This document shows, piece by piece, positions 35,657-43,847 of a stretch of DNA of 64,000 nucleotides (its first letter is position 1; every line of letters starts with the position of its first letter). The stretch lies in NCBI RefSeq assembly GCF_014873145.1, contig NZ_JADBEK010000001.1, positions 3,906,001 through 3,970,000 of the forward strand. The letters run 5' to 3'. The notes under the pieces are model-generated. The model ran no database searches. It had not been told where the DNA came from and saw nothing but the letters and a program-made list of their open reading frames with translations. The DNA is from Nonomuraea angiospora. GTDB taxonomy: Bacteria > Actinomycetota > Actinomycetes > Streptosporangiales > Streptosporangiaceae. The position numbers and the translations under genes were made by a program.

Positions 35657-36583
35657 TCACCGGACCGACCCGATCGCGTCGATCACCAGGTCGGGCTGGG
35701 CGTGCTGCACGTAGTGGTCCGTGGTGCCGGCCACGACGACCCGGCCGCGGCTGGACAGCGCGGCGAGACGGCCCGCCTGATCGACCGCCGTCGCGGGCTG
35801 GCCCGAGGGGATGACGACCACGACGGGCAGCTCGCCCCACGCGCCTGGTCGTACCGTCGCGCGGACCTGGGCGGCGCTGTCCGCCGCGGCCCAGGCCTCG
35901 GCCCGGGCGGCGCCCATGCTGCCCGCGCCGTAGACGACGGGAGCGCTCGCCCGCGCCGCCGCCGTGGCCTCGGCGGGCACCAGCGTGTCGCCGAACAACC
36001 GCAGCACGCCGACGCGCGCCAGGACCTGGTTGACGGTGAACTGCGCGGCCAGGAGCGGGCGGGAGACCTGGAGGGCTTCGGTGGCGTTCTCGTCCGTGAC
36101 GTCGATCAGCACGAGCCCGGCGGTCAGCGCGGGCCAGTGGTGCGCGAAGAGCCGCACGATCGTGCCGCCGTAGGAGTGTCCGACCAGGACGTACGGCCCC
36201 GCCTCGCCCGCCGCGGCGAGCAGCGCGCGCAGTTCGGCCGCGGCGCGGTCCGCCGTACGAGGGGCAGGGCCGTCCTCGCTCCAGGCGTAGCCCGCGCGGT
36301 CGTACGCGCACACGCGGCCGGGCAGTCCGCGCTGGATCATCTCCCAGCTCGCGCTCGACTCCGCCAGGCCGGCCTCCAGCACGACGGTCGGCGCTCCCGC
36401 GCCCGTGCAGTGGACGTGCAGCCGATGGCCGCCCACCGCGACCAGCCGCCCAGGCACGGGTGGGTCCCCCTGCCGGGCCACCGACTCGTAGCAGAACCCG
36501 GCGAGGGCCGCCAGCACGACCACCGCCGCGCACCAGGCGACGACCCGGCGCAGCACCCGGGCGGCCACAGCTCTCTTGGACAC
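35657..36583 (-). CDS. Membrane-anchored alpha/beta hydrolase, 308 aa
   Basis: One N-terminal transmembrane segment (about 15-33) precedes an alpha/beta hydrolase domain. The oxyanion region AGLAESSASW and the nucleophile elbow GHSYGG (Ser137) are canonical, the acid is probably in VLIDVTDENA and the catalytic His in TTDHYVQHAQP. It resembles proline-iminopeptidase/haloperoxidase-like serine hydrolases. Location at the outer face of the membrane is inferred from the N-terminal anchor. Substrate unknown. Gene follows a 400-bp stretch without a secure gene. Confidence 0.9.
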   Translation of the reverse strand: MSKRAVAARVLRRVVAWCAAVVVLAALAGFCYESVARQGDPPVPGRLVAVGGHRLHVHCTGAGAPTVVLEAGLAESSASWEMIQRGLPGRVCAYDRAGYAWSEDGPAPRTADRAAAELRALLAAAGEAGPYVLVGHSYGGTIVRLFAHHWPALTAGLVLIDVTDENATEALQVSRPLLAAQFTVNQVLARVGVLRLFGDTLVPAEATAAARASAPVVYGAGSMGAARAEAWAAADSAAQVRATVRPGAWGELPVVVVIPSGQPATAVDQAGRLAALSSRGRVVVAGTTDHYVQHAQPDLVIDAIGSVR

Positions 36584-36983
36584 GTCACGAATCTAGGGAC
36601 GCGATCGCCCGGCCACCTCGTCCTCCAGGACGAACCGCGCGTAGGAGAAGAGGCCAGGAAGCCTCATCCGTCAGGATCAGGCGACCCTCGCCTTCGACCG
36701 TGCCGGTTCCGGCGGGCGCCATCCCTGGCCACCGCGCAGCGCCACCAGCGTCGTCGGCCCCTGCCAGGCGTCGACCGACACCAGACGCAGCTCCACGGGG
36801 AGGTCGGCGGGGTGCCCGGTCGTGCCGGGCGGGTAGCTGAGGTCTTCTTGTCGCTCACTTGCCGGCCTCCTCGGCGAGGTTTGCCCGGATCCCGGCGACG
36901 ATCATGACGCGGCGCAACATCATATGTGATGATCGTTACATAGTCTGGCGCATCAACGCGAGCGCGGCACATACTCCTGTTCC
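36584..36983. other. 400-bp gap with coding-like fragments on the minus strand
   Basis: On the minus strand there is a short frame MMLRRVMIVAGIRANLAEE and stop, followed by an overlapping GTG, and in another frame a segment with LPVELRLVSVDAWQGPTT, then MRLPGLFSYARFVLEDE and stop near 36591. These have G/C-biased third positions but are in different frames, which suggests a decayed gene. Family not recognised. A dyad CATCA-TATG-TGATG lies near 36918-36931, just upstream of the first frame, and could be a regulator site. Confidence 0.35.
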
Positions 36984-37703
36984 ATGCCAAATCACGTGAT
37001 CAACCGGCGGGCACTGCTGCGCGCCGGCATCCTCACCGGCGGCCTCCTGACCGGCGTGGCCTCCGCGAGCACCGCCGTATTCGCCCGCACCGCCCAGCCG
37101 GCGAACGGGACCGCGCCGGACCAGCGTCCCGCCACCCCGGACCAGGCATGGGCGACGCTGCGCGAGGGCAACCGCCGCTGGGTGGACGGCACCGCCACCC
37201 ACCCGCACCAGGACGTCGACCGGCGCAGGGAGGTCGCGCAGAAGCAGGACCCGTTCGCGGTCGTCTTCTCGTGCATCGACTCCCGGGTCTCCCCCGAGTT
37301 AATCTTCGACACCGGACTGGGCGACCTGTTCGTGGTACGCACCGCCGCGCAGACCATTGACCCGCTGGTGACAGGCGCCGCCGAGTACGGCCCCGCCGAA
37401 CTCGGCACCCCGCTCGTCGTCGTGCTCGGCCATCAGCGCTGCGGAGCCGTCACGGCCGCCGCGGAATCGCTGCACGAGCACAAGAAGCTGCCCGGCGAGC
37501 TGGACACGATCGCCTCCGCCCTGCGTTCGGCCTACAAGCGTTCGGGCGGCGACGTCGACAAGATGATCCGCATCAACACCATCGACGTGGTGAAGCAGCT
37601 CAAGAAGGACAAGCTCTTCGTGCCCCGCATCGCCAAGGGCCAGCTCAAGGTCATCGGCGCGTACTACTCCATCGACACCGGTGTGGTCACCCGCCTCGTC
37701 TGA
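36984..37703 (+). CDS. Tat-exported beta-class carbonic anhydrase, 239 aa
   Basis: Zinc enzyme interconverting CO2 and bicarbonate. Zinc ligands Cys97, His150 and Cys153, with the Asp99-Arg101 dyad (CIDSR, GHQRCG), identify the beta class. The N-terminus INRRALLRAGILTGGLL has twin arginines (8-9) and a hydrophobic stretch, so it is probably exported by Tat with its metal already bound. This is unusual, since most beta-CAs are cytosolic, though Tat-type secreted homologues exist in actinobacteria. It starts at ATG 36984 and has no operon partner. Confidence 0.92.
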   Translation: MPNHVINRRALLRAGILTGGLLTGVASASTAVFARTAQPANGTAPDQRPATPDQAWATLREGNRRWVDGTATHPHQDVDRRREVAQKQDPFAVVFSCIDSRVSPELIFDTGLGDLFVVRTAAQTIDPLVTGAAEYGPAELGTPLVVVLGHQRCGAVTAAAESLHEHKKLPGELDTIASALRSAYKRSGGDVDKMIRINTIDVVKQLKKDKLFVPRIAKGQLKVIGAYYSIDTGVVTRLV

Positions 37704-37913
37704 CCCGGTGGGAAGAGGGGTGCCCCGGCGGCCGGTTCCAGGGCCTTCACCCCGGCCCGGCCACTGTGGGCGGTCTCGGCTCCACCGTTCGAACGCCGGT
37801 CCGTAGCCGATCCGAAGGGATCCATAACTCCACAGCTCCAGGGTGAGGGTCAACCGTTCGCCGCGCCGCGGTGTTCTTGCCGACGTCCCTCCCCCGGTCC
37901 CCTGGAGCCCCTC

Positions 37914-39347
37914 ATGCCTTCCCGCCGCTGGGCGGCACTGCCCGTGCTGCTGGTCGCGGTGTTCGTGACCACGCTGGACTTCTTCGTCGCGAACCTGGCC
38001 GTCCCGTCCATCCGCGCCGATCTGCGGGCCGGTGACGCCGCGGTGCAGTTCGTGGTCGCCGGGTACGGGCTGGCGTACGCGGCCGGGCTGATCACCTCCG
38101 GGCGGCTCGGCGACCTGTACGGGCACCGGCGGATGTTCCGCGCCGGGCTGGCGCTGTTCACGCTGGCGTCGGCGGGGTGCGGGCTCGCGGGCGAGGCCGC
38201 CTGGCTGGTGGCAGCCAGGGTCGCGCAGGGCGTGGCGGCGGCGCTGCTCGCGCCGCAGGTCCTCACGCTGCTCGGCGATCTCTACCGGGGCGCCGACCGG
38301 GCCACGGCCTTCCGCTGGTACGGCACGGCCGTCGGCCTGGCCGGGGTGAGCGGCCAGGTGATCGGCGGCGTGCTGGTGGCCACCGATCCGCTGGGGCTGG
38401 GCTGGCGGGCCTGCTTCCTGGTGAACGTGCCCATCGGCGCCGCGGCGCTGGCCGTGACGGGACGCCTGCTCCCCCGGCCCCTGCCGTCGCCGCCGCGGCC
38501 AGCCGCGCCCCCCGCCCGCCGAGCCGGGCTCGACCTGGGCGGGGCCGCGCTCGTGACCGCCGGGCTGGTGGCGATCGTGCTGCCCCTGATCGAGGGCCGC
38601 GAACAGGGCTGGCCGCCGTGGGCCTGGTGGTGCCTGGCCGCCTCCGTTCCGGTCCTGGTCGCGTTCGTCCGCCGTCAGCGGCGGGCGGCGGCCTCCGGGT
38701 GGACCCCGCTGCTCGACCTCGACGTGTTCGCGGACCGGGCGTTCGCCTGGGGCCTGGTCGCCGTGGGGCTGCTGTTCGGGACCTCGGCCGGGCTGTCGTT
38801 CGTGCTCGCCCTCTACCTGCAGGACGGCCTCGGCCTCGGCCCGCTCGCCGCCGGAGCCATGTGCACCGCGCTCAACGCGGGCTTCTTCGCCGCCTCTCTC
38901 CGGCCTGGACGCTTCGGCGCGCCCGTACTGCTGCTCGGGCTGTGCCTGCTGTACGAGGTCGTGGCACGCGCGGCGCAGCCGTACCAGGTGGCCTTGGCCC
39001 TCCTCGTGGTCGGGGCCGGGATGGGGCTGATCATGTCGCCGCTGCTCTCCTCGGTGCTGTCGGCCGTACGCCCCGCGCGGGCGGGAGCCGCGGCCGGGGT
39101 GCTCGGAACCGTTCAGGAGACCGGGGGCGTGCTCGGCTGCACGATCACCGGCACCGTCTTCTTCGGCGCGCTGGACGGCGGCGACTGGCGGTCCGCGACG
39201 CTGGCCGCGCTGTCCGTGCTGGTCGCGGGCGCGCTGGGCGTGCTGGCCCACGCCGCGCTGCGTCCCCGCGCCCGAACCCCGCTGACGGCGACGTCAGGCG
39301 GGCGGCACGATCACCGGCCGGATGGCGTGGAATGCCGGCGACCGTAG
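37914..39347 (+). CDS. MFS drug-resistance-type transporter (DHA2-like), 477 aa
   Basis: Fourteen-helix-type major facilitator. Motif A GRLGDLYGHRRM follows helix 2, and the start (LDFFVANLAVPSIRADL) is typical of EmrB/QacA-like proton-driven exporters. The C-terminal half is complete (GAAAGVLGTVQETGG). Its stop lies 37 bp inside the convergent GNAT gene (39311-39347). Actinomycete DHA2 exporters often expel antibiotics or other toxic compounds; substrate unknown. Confidence 0.93.
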   Translation: MPSRRWAALPVLLVAVFVTTLDFFVANLAVPSIRADLRAGDAAVQFVVAGYGLAYAAGLITSGRLGDLYGHRRMFRAGLALFTLASAGCGLAGEAAWLVAARVAQGVAAALLAPQVLTLLGDLYRGADRATAFRWYGTAVGLAGVSGQVIGGVLVATDPLGLGWRACFLVNVPIGAAALAVTGRLLPRPLPSPPRPAAPPARRAGLDLGGAALVTAGLVAIVLPLIEGREQGWPPWAWWCLAASVPVLVAFVRRQRRAAASGWTPLLDLDVFADRAFAWGLVAVGLLFGTSAGLSFVLALYLQDGLGLGPLAAGAMCTALNAGFFAASLRPGRFGAPVLLLGLCLLYEVVARAAQPYQVALALLVVGAGMGLIMSPLLSSVLSAVRPARAGAAAGVLGTVQETGGVLGCTITGTVFFGALDGGDWRSATLAALSVLVAGALGVLAHAALRPRARTPLTATSGGRHDHRPDGVECRRP

Positions 39348-40087
39348 CGGAGCGCAGGCACCGGTTCCCCCAGGTCCCCCGGGGAAGGGCCGGGCGCCGG
39401 GACCCGTGCGGTGCGGAAGTCCGTGGTACGGCGCAGGCGGAAGCCGAGCCGCTCGTACAGGCGGATGGCGCCGACATTGGCGGCGGACGTGTGCAGGAAC
39501 GGTGTCTCGCCCCGGTCCCGGATGCCCGCGGCGACGGCGAGGACCAGCCGGGTCGCCAGTCCGCGGCCTCGATGGGCGGGGTCGGTGCAGACGGCGCTGA
39601 TCTCGGTCCAGCCCGGCGGCCGCAGGCGTTCGCCCGCCATCGCCACCAGCGCGCCGCCGTGCCGGATGCCGAGGTACACGCCGAGTTCGACGGTACGCGG
39701 CAGGAACGGCCCGGGTTTCGTCCGCTCGACCAGGTCCAGCATCTCCGGCACGTCCACCGGCCCCAGCCGGACCACGTCGGCGTCCGGCGCGCCGGCGACC
39801 CGCTCCCCGGTGAGCTGGACCCCTGGGATGTTCGCCACCTCCTCCCAGCCGGCCGGAAGCACCGACACCGCGCCGGGCACGGACACGTGTGCGCCGGGTC
39901 CGGCCAGCGCGGCCACGTCGTCCCAGTCGGCCGGACCGGGTTCGGCCGGCATCGACAGGAACGGGGAGACGTCGGGGGGATAGCGCAGCACGCGGCCGCG
40001 CCGTTCGGCGAGGTGGGCGTGCGTTCCGAGCAGGGAGGCCCGTGCCGGGTCGTCGAGGACGGCCAAGGAGGCGGCGGTCGTGGTCAT
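39311..40087 (-). CDS. GNAT family N-acetyltransferase, 258 aa
   Basis: The GNAT domain occupies the C-terminal half, with the acetyl-CoA pyrophosphate motif HRGRGLATRLVLAVAA (about residues 185-200) and SAANVGAIRLYERLGF beyond it. The N-terminal 100 residues form an extra domain of unknown role. The ATG at 40087 overlaps the TGA of the SsuD-like gene (ATGA), so the two are co-translated. The pairing hints at a substrate in the same pathway, but no link is proven. Its 3' end overlaps the MFS gene on the other strand by 37 bp. Confidence 0.9.
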   Translation of the reverse strand: MTTTAASLAVLDDPARASLLGTHAHLAERRGRVLRYPPDVSPFLSMPAEPGPADWDDVAALAGPGAHVSVPGAVSVLPAGWEEVANIPGVQLTGERVAGAPDADVVRLGPVDVPEMLDLVERTKPGPFLPRTVELGVYLGIRHGGALVAMAGERLRPPGWTEISAVCTDPAHRGRGLATRLVLAVAAGIRDRGETPFLHTSAANVGAIRLYERLGFRLRRTTDFRTARVPAPGPSPGDLGEPVPALRYGRRHSTPSGR

Positions 40088-41196
40088 GGCGCGACCGGGG
40101 TCAGCGGCGCCGCGGCGGCGCGCTGCCGGTCGCGTTCGGCGACCGCCTCGCGTACCAGCGGGATCACGTACCGTCCGAAGTCGATGGCGTCGTCCAGGAT
40201 GTCGTAGCCACGGGCCGAGAGGATCTCCACGCCCAGGTCGTAATAGTCCAGCAGGGCCGCGGCGACGGTCTCGGGGGTGCCGACGAGTGCCGTCGAGTTG
40301 CCCGCGCCCCCGGTGGCCGCGGCGGTCGGCGTCCACAACGCGCGGTCGTGCCGTTCCCCCTTGGCCGCGACCTCGAGCAGCCGTTGCGAGCCGGCGTTCT
40401 GCGGCGGGCCGGACAGGCGGCGCCGGTTCGCCCCCACCCTGCGCAGGTCCCCCAGGATGCGCCGGGCCTTCTCCCACGCCAGTTCCTCGGTCGGCGCGAT
40501 GATCGGCCGGAACGCCACCTGGAATCTGGGCACGTCATCGCGTCCCGCCCGCGACGCCGCCTCTTTCACGGAGGCGATCTGCTGCGCCGTCTCGGCCAGC
40601 GGCTCCCCCCACAGGCAGTAGATGTCGGCCTCCGCCCCGCCGGCCGCATAGGCGGCCGCCGACGAGCCGCCGAAGGACACCTTGGGCCGCGGCTGCTGCA
40701 CCGGGAACACGTCCGAGACGAAATCCTTGAACGAGTAGTGCTCGCCCGCGTGGTCGAACGGCTCCCTCGACGTCCAGCCCTTCTTGACGATCTGGATGTA
40801 CTCCCTGGTCCTGGAGTAGCGCTCGTCCTTGGTCAGGACGTCGCCCTCCCTGCCCTGCTCGTGGTCGTTGCCGCCGGTGATGAAGTGCACCGTCAGCCGC
40901 CCGTCGCTGATCTGGTCGAGGGTGGCGAACGTCTTGAGCGCGTACGTCGGATAGGACACGTTCGGGCGGTGCGCCAGCAGGATGCGCAGGTCCTCCACCC
41001 TGGTCGCCACGTAGGCGGCGACCTGCGCCGGATCCGGCGAGCCCGCGCCGTAGGCGAACAGCACCCGGTCCCAGCCGTACTCCTGGTGGGCGCGCGCGAG
41101 CCGCAGCGTGTACTGCTTGTCGAAGGAGGGACCGGAGCGCGGCGAGGTCTCCGAGCCGTCATTGGTCCCGCCGATCCCGAGGAACTCCACAGGCAT
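40084..41196 (-). CDS. LLM-class FMN-dependent monooxygenase, SsuD-like, 370 aa
   Basis: Luciferase-like TIM barrel of the alkanesulfonate monooxygenase group, which cleaves C-S bonds with FMNH2 and O2 and releases sulfite. SsuD-type segments are HRPNVSYPTYALKTFATLDQ, FITGGNDHEQGREGD, KDERYSRTREYIQIVKKGW and EADIYCLWGEPLAET. The neighbouring genes encode a second such enzyme and a YeiH-type exporter. The GNAT gene overlaps its stop. A candidate promoter (TTGACG-17-TGAGCT) lies in the 86 bp upstream, and the shared 17-bp motif is at 41263-41279. Exact sulfonate or sulfone substrate unknown. Confidence 0.92.
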   Translation of the reverse strand: MPVEFLGIGGTNDGSETSPRSGPSFDKQYTLRLARAHQEYGWDRVLFAYGAGSPDPAQVAAYVATRVEDLRILLAHRPNVSYPTYALKTFATLDQISDGRLTVHFITGGNDHEQGREGDVLTKDERYSRTREYIQIVKKGWTSREPFDHAGEHYSFKDFVSDVFPVQQPRPKVSFGGSSAAAYAAGGAEADIYCLWGEPLAETAQQIASVKEAASRAGRDDVPRFQVAFRPIIAPTEELAWEKARRILGDLRRVGANRRRLSGPPQNAGSQRLLEVAAKGERHDRALWTPTAAATGGAGNSTALVGTPETVAAALLDYYDLGVEILSARGYDILDDAIDFGRYVIPLVREAVAERDRQRAAAAPLTPVAP

Positions 41197-41262
41197 GAGC
41201 CGAGGCCTTTCTGATGTCGTCAGCGACTATCAGCTCAACACAGCCCAGCAAAACCGTCAAGT

Positions 41263-41279
41263 CCTACTGGTTTAATGGG
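41263..41279 (+). promoter_or_regulatory. Copy 1 of the shared motif CCTAyTGrTTTwAkGGG
   Basis: CCTACTGGTTTAATGGG lies upstream of the SsuD-like gene. It matches 42393-42409 at 13 of 17 positions by eye. It overlaps the minus-strand -35 region of that gene's proposed promoter. It is a candidate binding site of a sulfur-responsive regulator not present in this window. Confidence 0.55.
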
Positions 41280-41282
41280 TTA

Positions 41283-42341
41283 TTAGCGCAGCAGCGGCAG
41301 GAGCTGGTCGCCCTGGCGCCTGATCTCCGGCAGGTAGGGGGTGTCGGAGAGGACGAAGTGGGTGATGCCGAGGGCCTGGTAGGCGCGCAAGGATTTGGCC
41401 ACGTCCGCGGCCGAGCCGACCAGCCAGGTGGTGCCCGCGCCGCCGCCCCCGAACCTGCCGGGGGCGGTGTAGAGGTTGTCGTCGAGCACCTCTCCCCGCG
41501 CGGCCAGGTCGAGCAGCCGCCGCTGGCCGACGGCGGCGAAGTGGTTCGGGTCGCGCGAGATGGCGCCTGCGGCCATCTTCTCGACCTTGGCCTCGGCGTC
41601 GGCCCAGGCCTGTTCGGTGGTGTCCCGCACCAGCGTGGTGACCCGCAGCCCGAACTCCAGCGGCGGGTGCTCGCGCCCGAGCTCGTCACTGAGGCGCCTG
41701 AGCCGCTCGATCCGCTCGGCCGTGTCGGCGAGCGGCTCACCCCAGAAGAGCTGGACGTCGGCCTCGGTGGCGGCCACCCTCTCCGCGGCTTCGGAGGCGC
41801 CGCCGAAGTAGAGCCGGGGGTGGCGGCGTTCGCCCCGGACGACCGTGCGCGGCGCCACGGTGGAGCCGCTGACGCTGAAGTGCTCGCCGCGGTAGGTGAC
41901 GTTCTCCTCGGTCCACAGCTTGCGCACGATCCGCATGAACTCCTTGGTACGGGCGTAGCGGTGCGCCTGGTCGCCTTCGCTGTCGCCGTACGCCGCCAGG
42001 TCGTCCTTGCCCGACACGACGTTGACCAGCACCCGCCCCCCGGTGAGATGGTCGAGGGTCGCGGCGGCGGAGGCGAAGTTGGCCGGACGCCAGTAGCCGG
42101 GCCGGATCGCGATCAGCGGCTGGAACGTCGTCGTCCGGGCGGCCAGCGCGGTGGCGACCGTGAAGGTGTCGGGCCGCCCCCAGCCGGCGCCGATGAGCGC
42201 CCCGCTCCACCCGTGCTCCTCCAGCGCCCTGGCCTGGCCGCTGAGGGTCTCCAGGCTGTTGTGGTCGGTGACGACGTCGTCGCCGCGGTGCCCGGGCTGC
42301 GCCTGGTTGGGGATGTACCAGAGGAACTGGAGGCTCGTCAT
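41283..42341 (-). CDS. LLM-class FMN-dependent monooxygenase, second SsuD-like paralogue, 352 aa
   Basis: Second luciferase-like enzyme of the alkanesulfonate monooxygenase group. Family segments are FLWYIPNQAQPGHRGDD, LIAIRPGYWRPANFASAAAT, VNVVSGKDDLAAYGDSEGD and EADVQLFWGEPLADTAERI. The start at 42341 (MTSLQF) has an AGGAAG site; the reading upstream of it is not family-like. It precedes the other paralogue on the same strand and is divergent from the small ORF and exporter at 42461. The second copy of the 17-bp motif lies 52 bp upstream. The two paralogues probably take different sulfonates. Confidence 0.93.
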   Translation of the reverse strand: MTSLQFLWYIPNQAQPGHRGDDVVTDHNSLETLSGQARALEEHGWSGALIGAGWGRPDTFTVATALAARTTTFQPLIAIRPGYWRPANFASAAATLDHLTGGRVLVNVVSGKDDLAAYGDSEGDQAHRYARTKEFMRIVRKLWTEENVTYRGEHFSVSGSTVAPRTVVRGERRHPRLYFGGASEAAERVAATEADVQLFWGEPLADTAERIERLRRLSDELGREHPPLEFGLRVTTLVRDTTEQAWADAEAKVEKMAAGAISRDPNHFAAVGQRRLLDLAARGEVLDDNLYTAPGRFGGGGAGTTWLVGSAADVAKSLRAYQALGITHFVLSDTPYLPEIRRQGDQLLPLLR

Positions 42342-42392
42342 GGGGTTCTTCCTGTTCTGCTCAGAGAGCCGCGACGCCATATTCCATCTTTT

Positions 42393-42409
42393 CCTATTGA
42401 TTTTAGGGG
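42393..42409 (+). promoter_or_regulatory. Copy 2 of the shared motif CCTAyTGrTTTwAkGGG
   Basis: CCTATTGATTTTAGGGG lies in the 119-bp space between the second SsuD-like gene and the small ORF-exporter pair. It could control both directions. It resembles 41263-41279 in sequence and orientation, and the CCTA/TAGG ends form a partial dyad. Confidence 0.55.
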
Positions 42410-42460
42410 GAATTTTGCGGAGGATTCCGGACTGAGACCCACGTCACAGGGAGGCATCTC

Positions 42461-42586
42461 ATGAGCGCGCAAGAACCCCCCGAGAGCCGTGCCGCGTTCA
42501 ACGAGGACTGGGCCGCCACCATCCTCGGCCTGGCCCTGCTCGTCCTGATCCTCGCCGGCGTCATCCCGCCGGGGCTGGTGCCGTGA
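42461..42586 (+). CDS. 41-aa membrane peptide, detached N-terminal helix of a YeiH exporter
   Basis: ATG at 42461 has a GGGAGG site and opens a 41-codon frame whose residues 16-41 read NEDWAATILGLALLVLILAG and end PPGLVP. The stop TGA overlaps the ATG of the exporter (TGATG), so the two are translationally coupled. Many YeiH-type exporters begin with an EDWxAxxLGL helix fused to the rest of the protein, so this peptide looks like that first helix on its own chain. High G/C third positions support real coding. Confidence 0.7.
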   Translation: MSAQEPPESRAAFNEDWAATILGLALLVLILAGVIPPGLVP

Positions 42587-43680
42587 TGACCACCCCGATC
42601 TCCGCCGGCGCCCGCACCTGGCAGTGGAGCGCACTGGGCGTGCTGGCCGTCCTCCTCCTGGGCGCCGTCACGAGATTCCTGGAAAAGGGCGTTCCCTCCT
42701 GGTTCGAGGGCTCGGCCCTGGCCAAGGCCATCGAGTTCCCCGTGTACGCGATCGCCCTGGGCCTGCTCGGCAACGCCGTGCTCACCGCCTCCGGGTTACG
42801 GGAGCGGCTGGCGGGCGGCTTCCGTACCGAGTTCTTCATCAAGACGGGGCTGGTCCTGCTGGGCGCGTCGATCAACCTCAAGCTGATCGTGACGGCCGCC
42901 GGACCCGCCATCGTCCAGGGCATCGTGCTGATCAGCACGGTGTTCCTGTTCACCTGGTGGCTGAGCGGCAAGCTCGGACTGGACGACAGACTCCGAGCCC
43001 TGCTGTCGGCCGCCGTGTCGATCTGCGGGGTGAGCGCCGCCATCGCCGCGGCCGGGGCCGTACAGGCCAAACGCGAGCAACTCGCCTACAGCGCCAGCCT
43101 GGTCATCGCCTTCGCGCTGCCGTCCATCTTCATCCTTCCCGCTCTCGCCTCCCTCCTCGGGCTGAGCCCGCAGGTGGCCGGCGCCTGGATCGGCGGCAAC
43201 ATCGACACGACCGCCGCGGTGACCGCCGCGGGCACCATCGTGGGCGAGGACGCGCTGGCCATCGCCACCATCGTCAAGGTCACCCAGAACGCGCTCATCG
43301 GCGTCGTGGTGCTGGCGCTGACCGCCTGGTTCGCCTTCCGGGTCGAGCGGCGCCCCGACGCGCCCCGTCCCGGCCTGGCCGAGTTGTGGCGGCGCTTCCC
43401 GAAGTTCGTGCTCGGCTTCCTGGCCGCCTCGGTGATCGCGACCTGGTACCTGACCACGGTCGCCGCGGACGAGGGCAAGGCCGTCATCGGCGTCGCCAAC
43501 GACCTGCGCACCTGGTTCCTCATCCTGGCCTTCGTCAGCATCGGCCTGGAGTTCCGGGTGTCGGCGCTGCGGGAGGCCGGCTGGCGGCCGGTCATCGTGT
43601 TCGCGACCGCGACGGTCGTCAACGTGCTCGTCGCCCTCGCTCTGGCCGGCCTGCTGTTCTCAGGGTTCACCACCGGCTGA
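42586..43680 (+). CDS. YeiH family putative sulfate/sulfite exporter, 364 aa
   Basis: Integral membrane protein with about ten hydrophobic segments, of the conserved YeiH/TIGR00698 family. Marks include VLLGASINLKLI, SAAVSICGVSAAIAAAGAV, GAWIGGNIDTTAAVTAAG and FVSIGLEFRV. Members are thought to export sulfate or sulfite. It is co-translated with the 41-aa peptide and divergent from an SsuD-like gene, so export of sulfite released from sulfonates is a natural inference. The ATG at 42586 overlaps the peptide stop; a GTG at 42583 is possible. Confidence 0.88.
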   Translation: MTTPISAGARTWQWSALGVLAVLLLGAVTRFLEKGVPSWFEGSALAKAIEFPVYAIALGLLGNAVLTASGLRERLAGGFRTEFFIKTGLVLLGASINLKLIVTAAGPAIVQGIVLISTVFLFTWWLSGKLGLDDRLRALLSAAVSICGVSAAIAAAGAVQAKREQLAYSASLVIAFALPSIFILPALASLLGLSPQVAGAWIGGNIDTTAAVTAAGTIVGEDALAIATIVKVTQNALIGVVVLALTAWFAFRVERRPDAPRPGLAELWRRFPKFVLGFLAASVIATWYLTTVAADEGKAVIGVANDLRTWFLILAFVSIGLEFRVSALREAGWRPVIVFATATVVNVLVALALAGLLFSGFTTG

Positions 43681-43847
43681 CACCTGGCGCGCTCAAGGTC
43701 GGCCATTGCGCCCACGATCGACCGTTGTGACTTCTCCACCGCCCATGCCCACCGCCGCCGTCCCCGTTCAGGAGCACCTCGAGCCCCGCGTCCCGCCGGG
43801 GAAAGGACCGGCCGGGACGAGGCCGCGGACGACGGCGAGGTGGGGGG

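Noticed and set aside
37704..37913. MerR-type promoter resemblance (TTGACCCTCACC on the minus strand)
   Set aside because: Only one arm of the expected dyad is present and no MerR gene or suitable gene lies downstream. Reported only as a resemblance.
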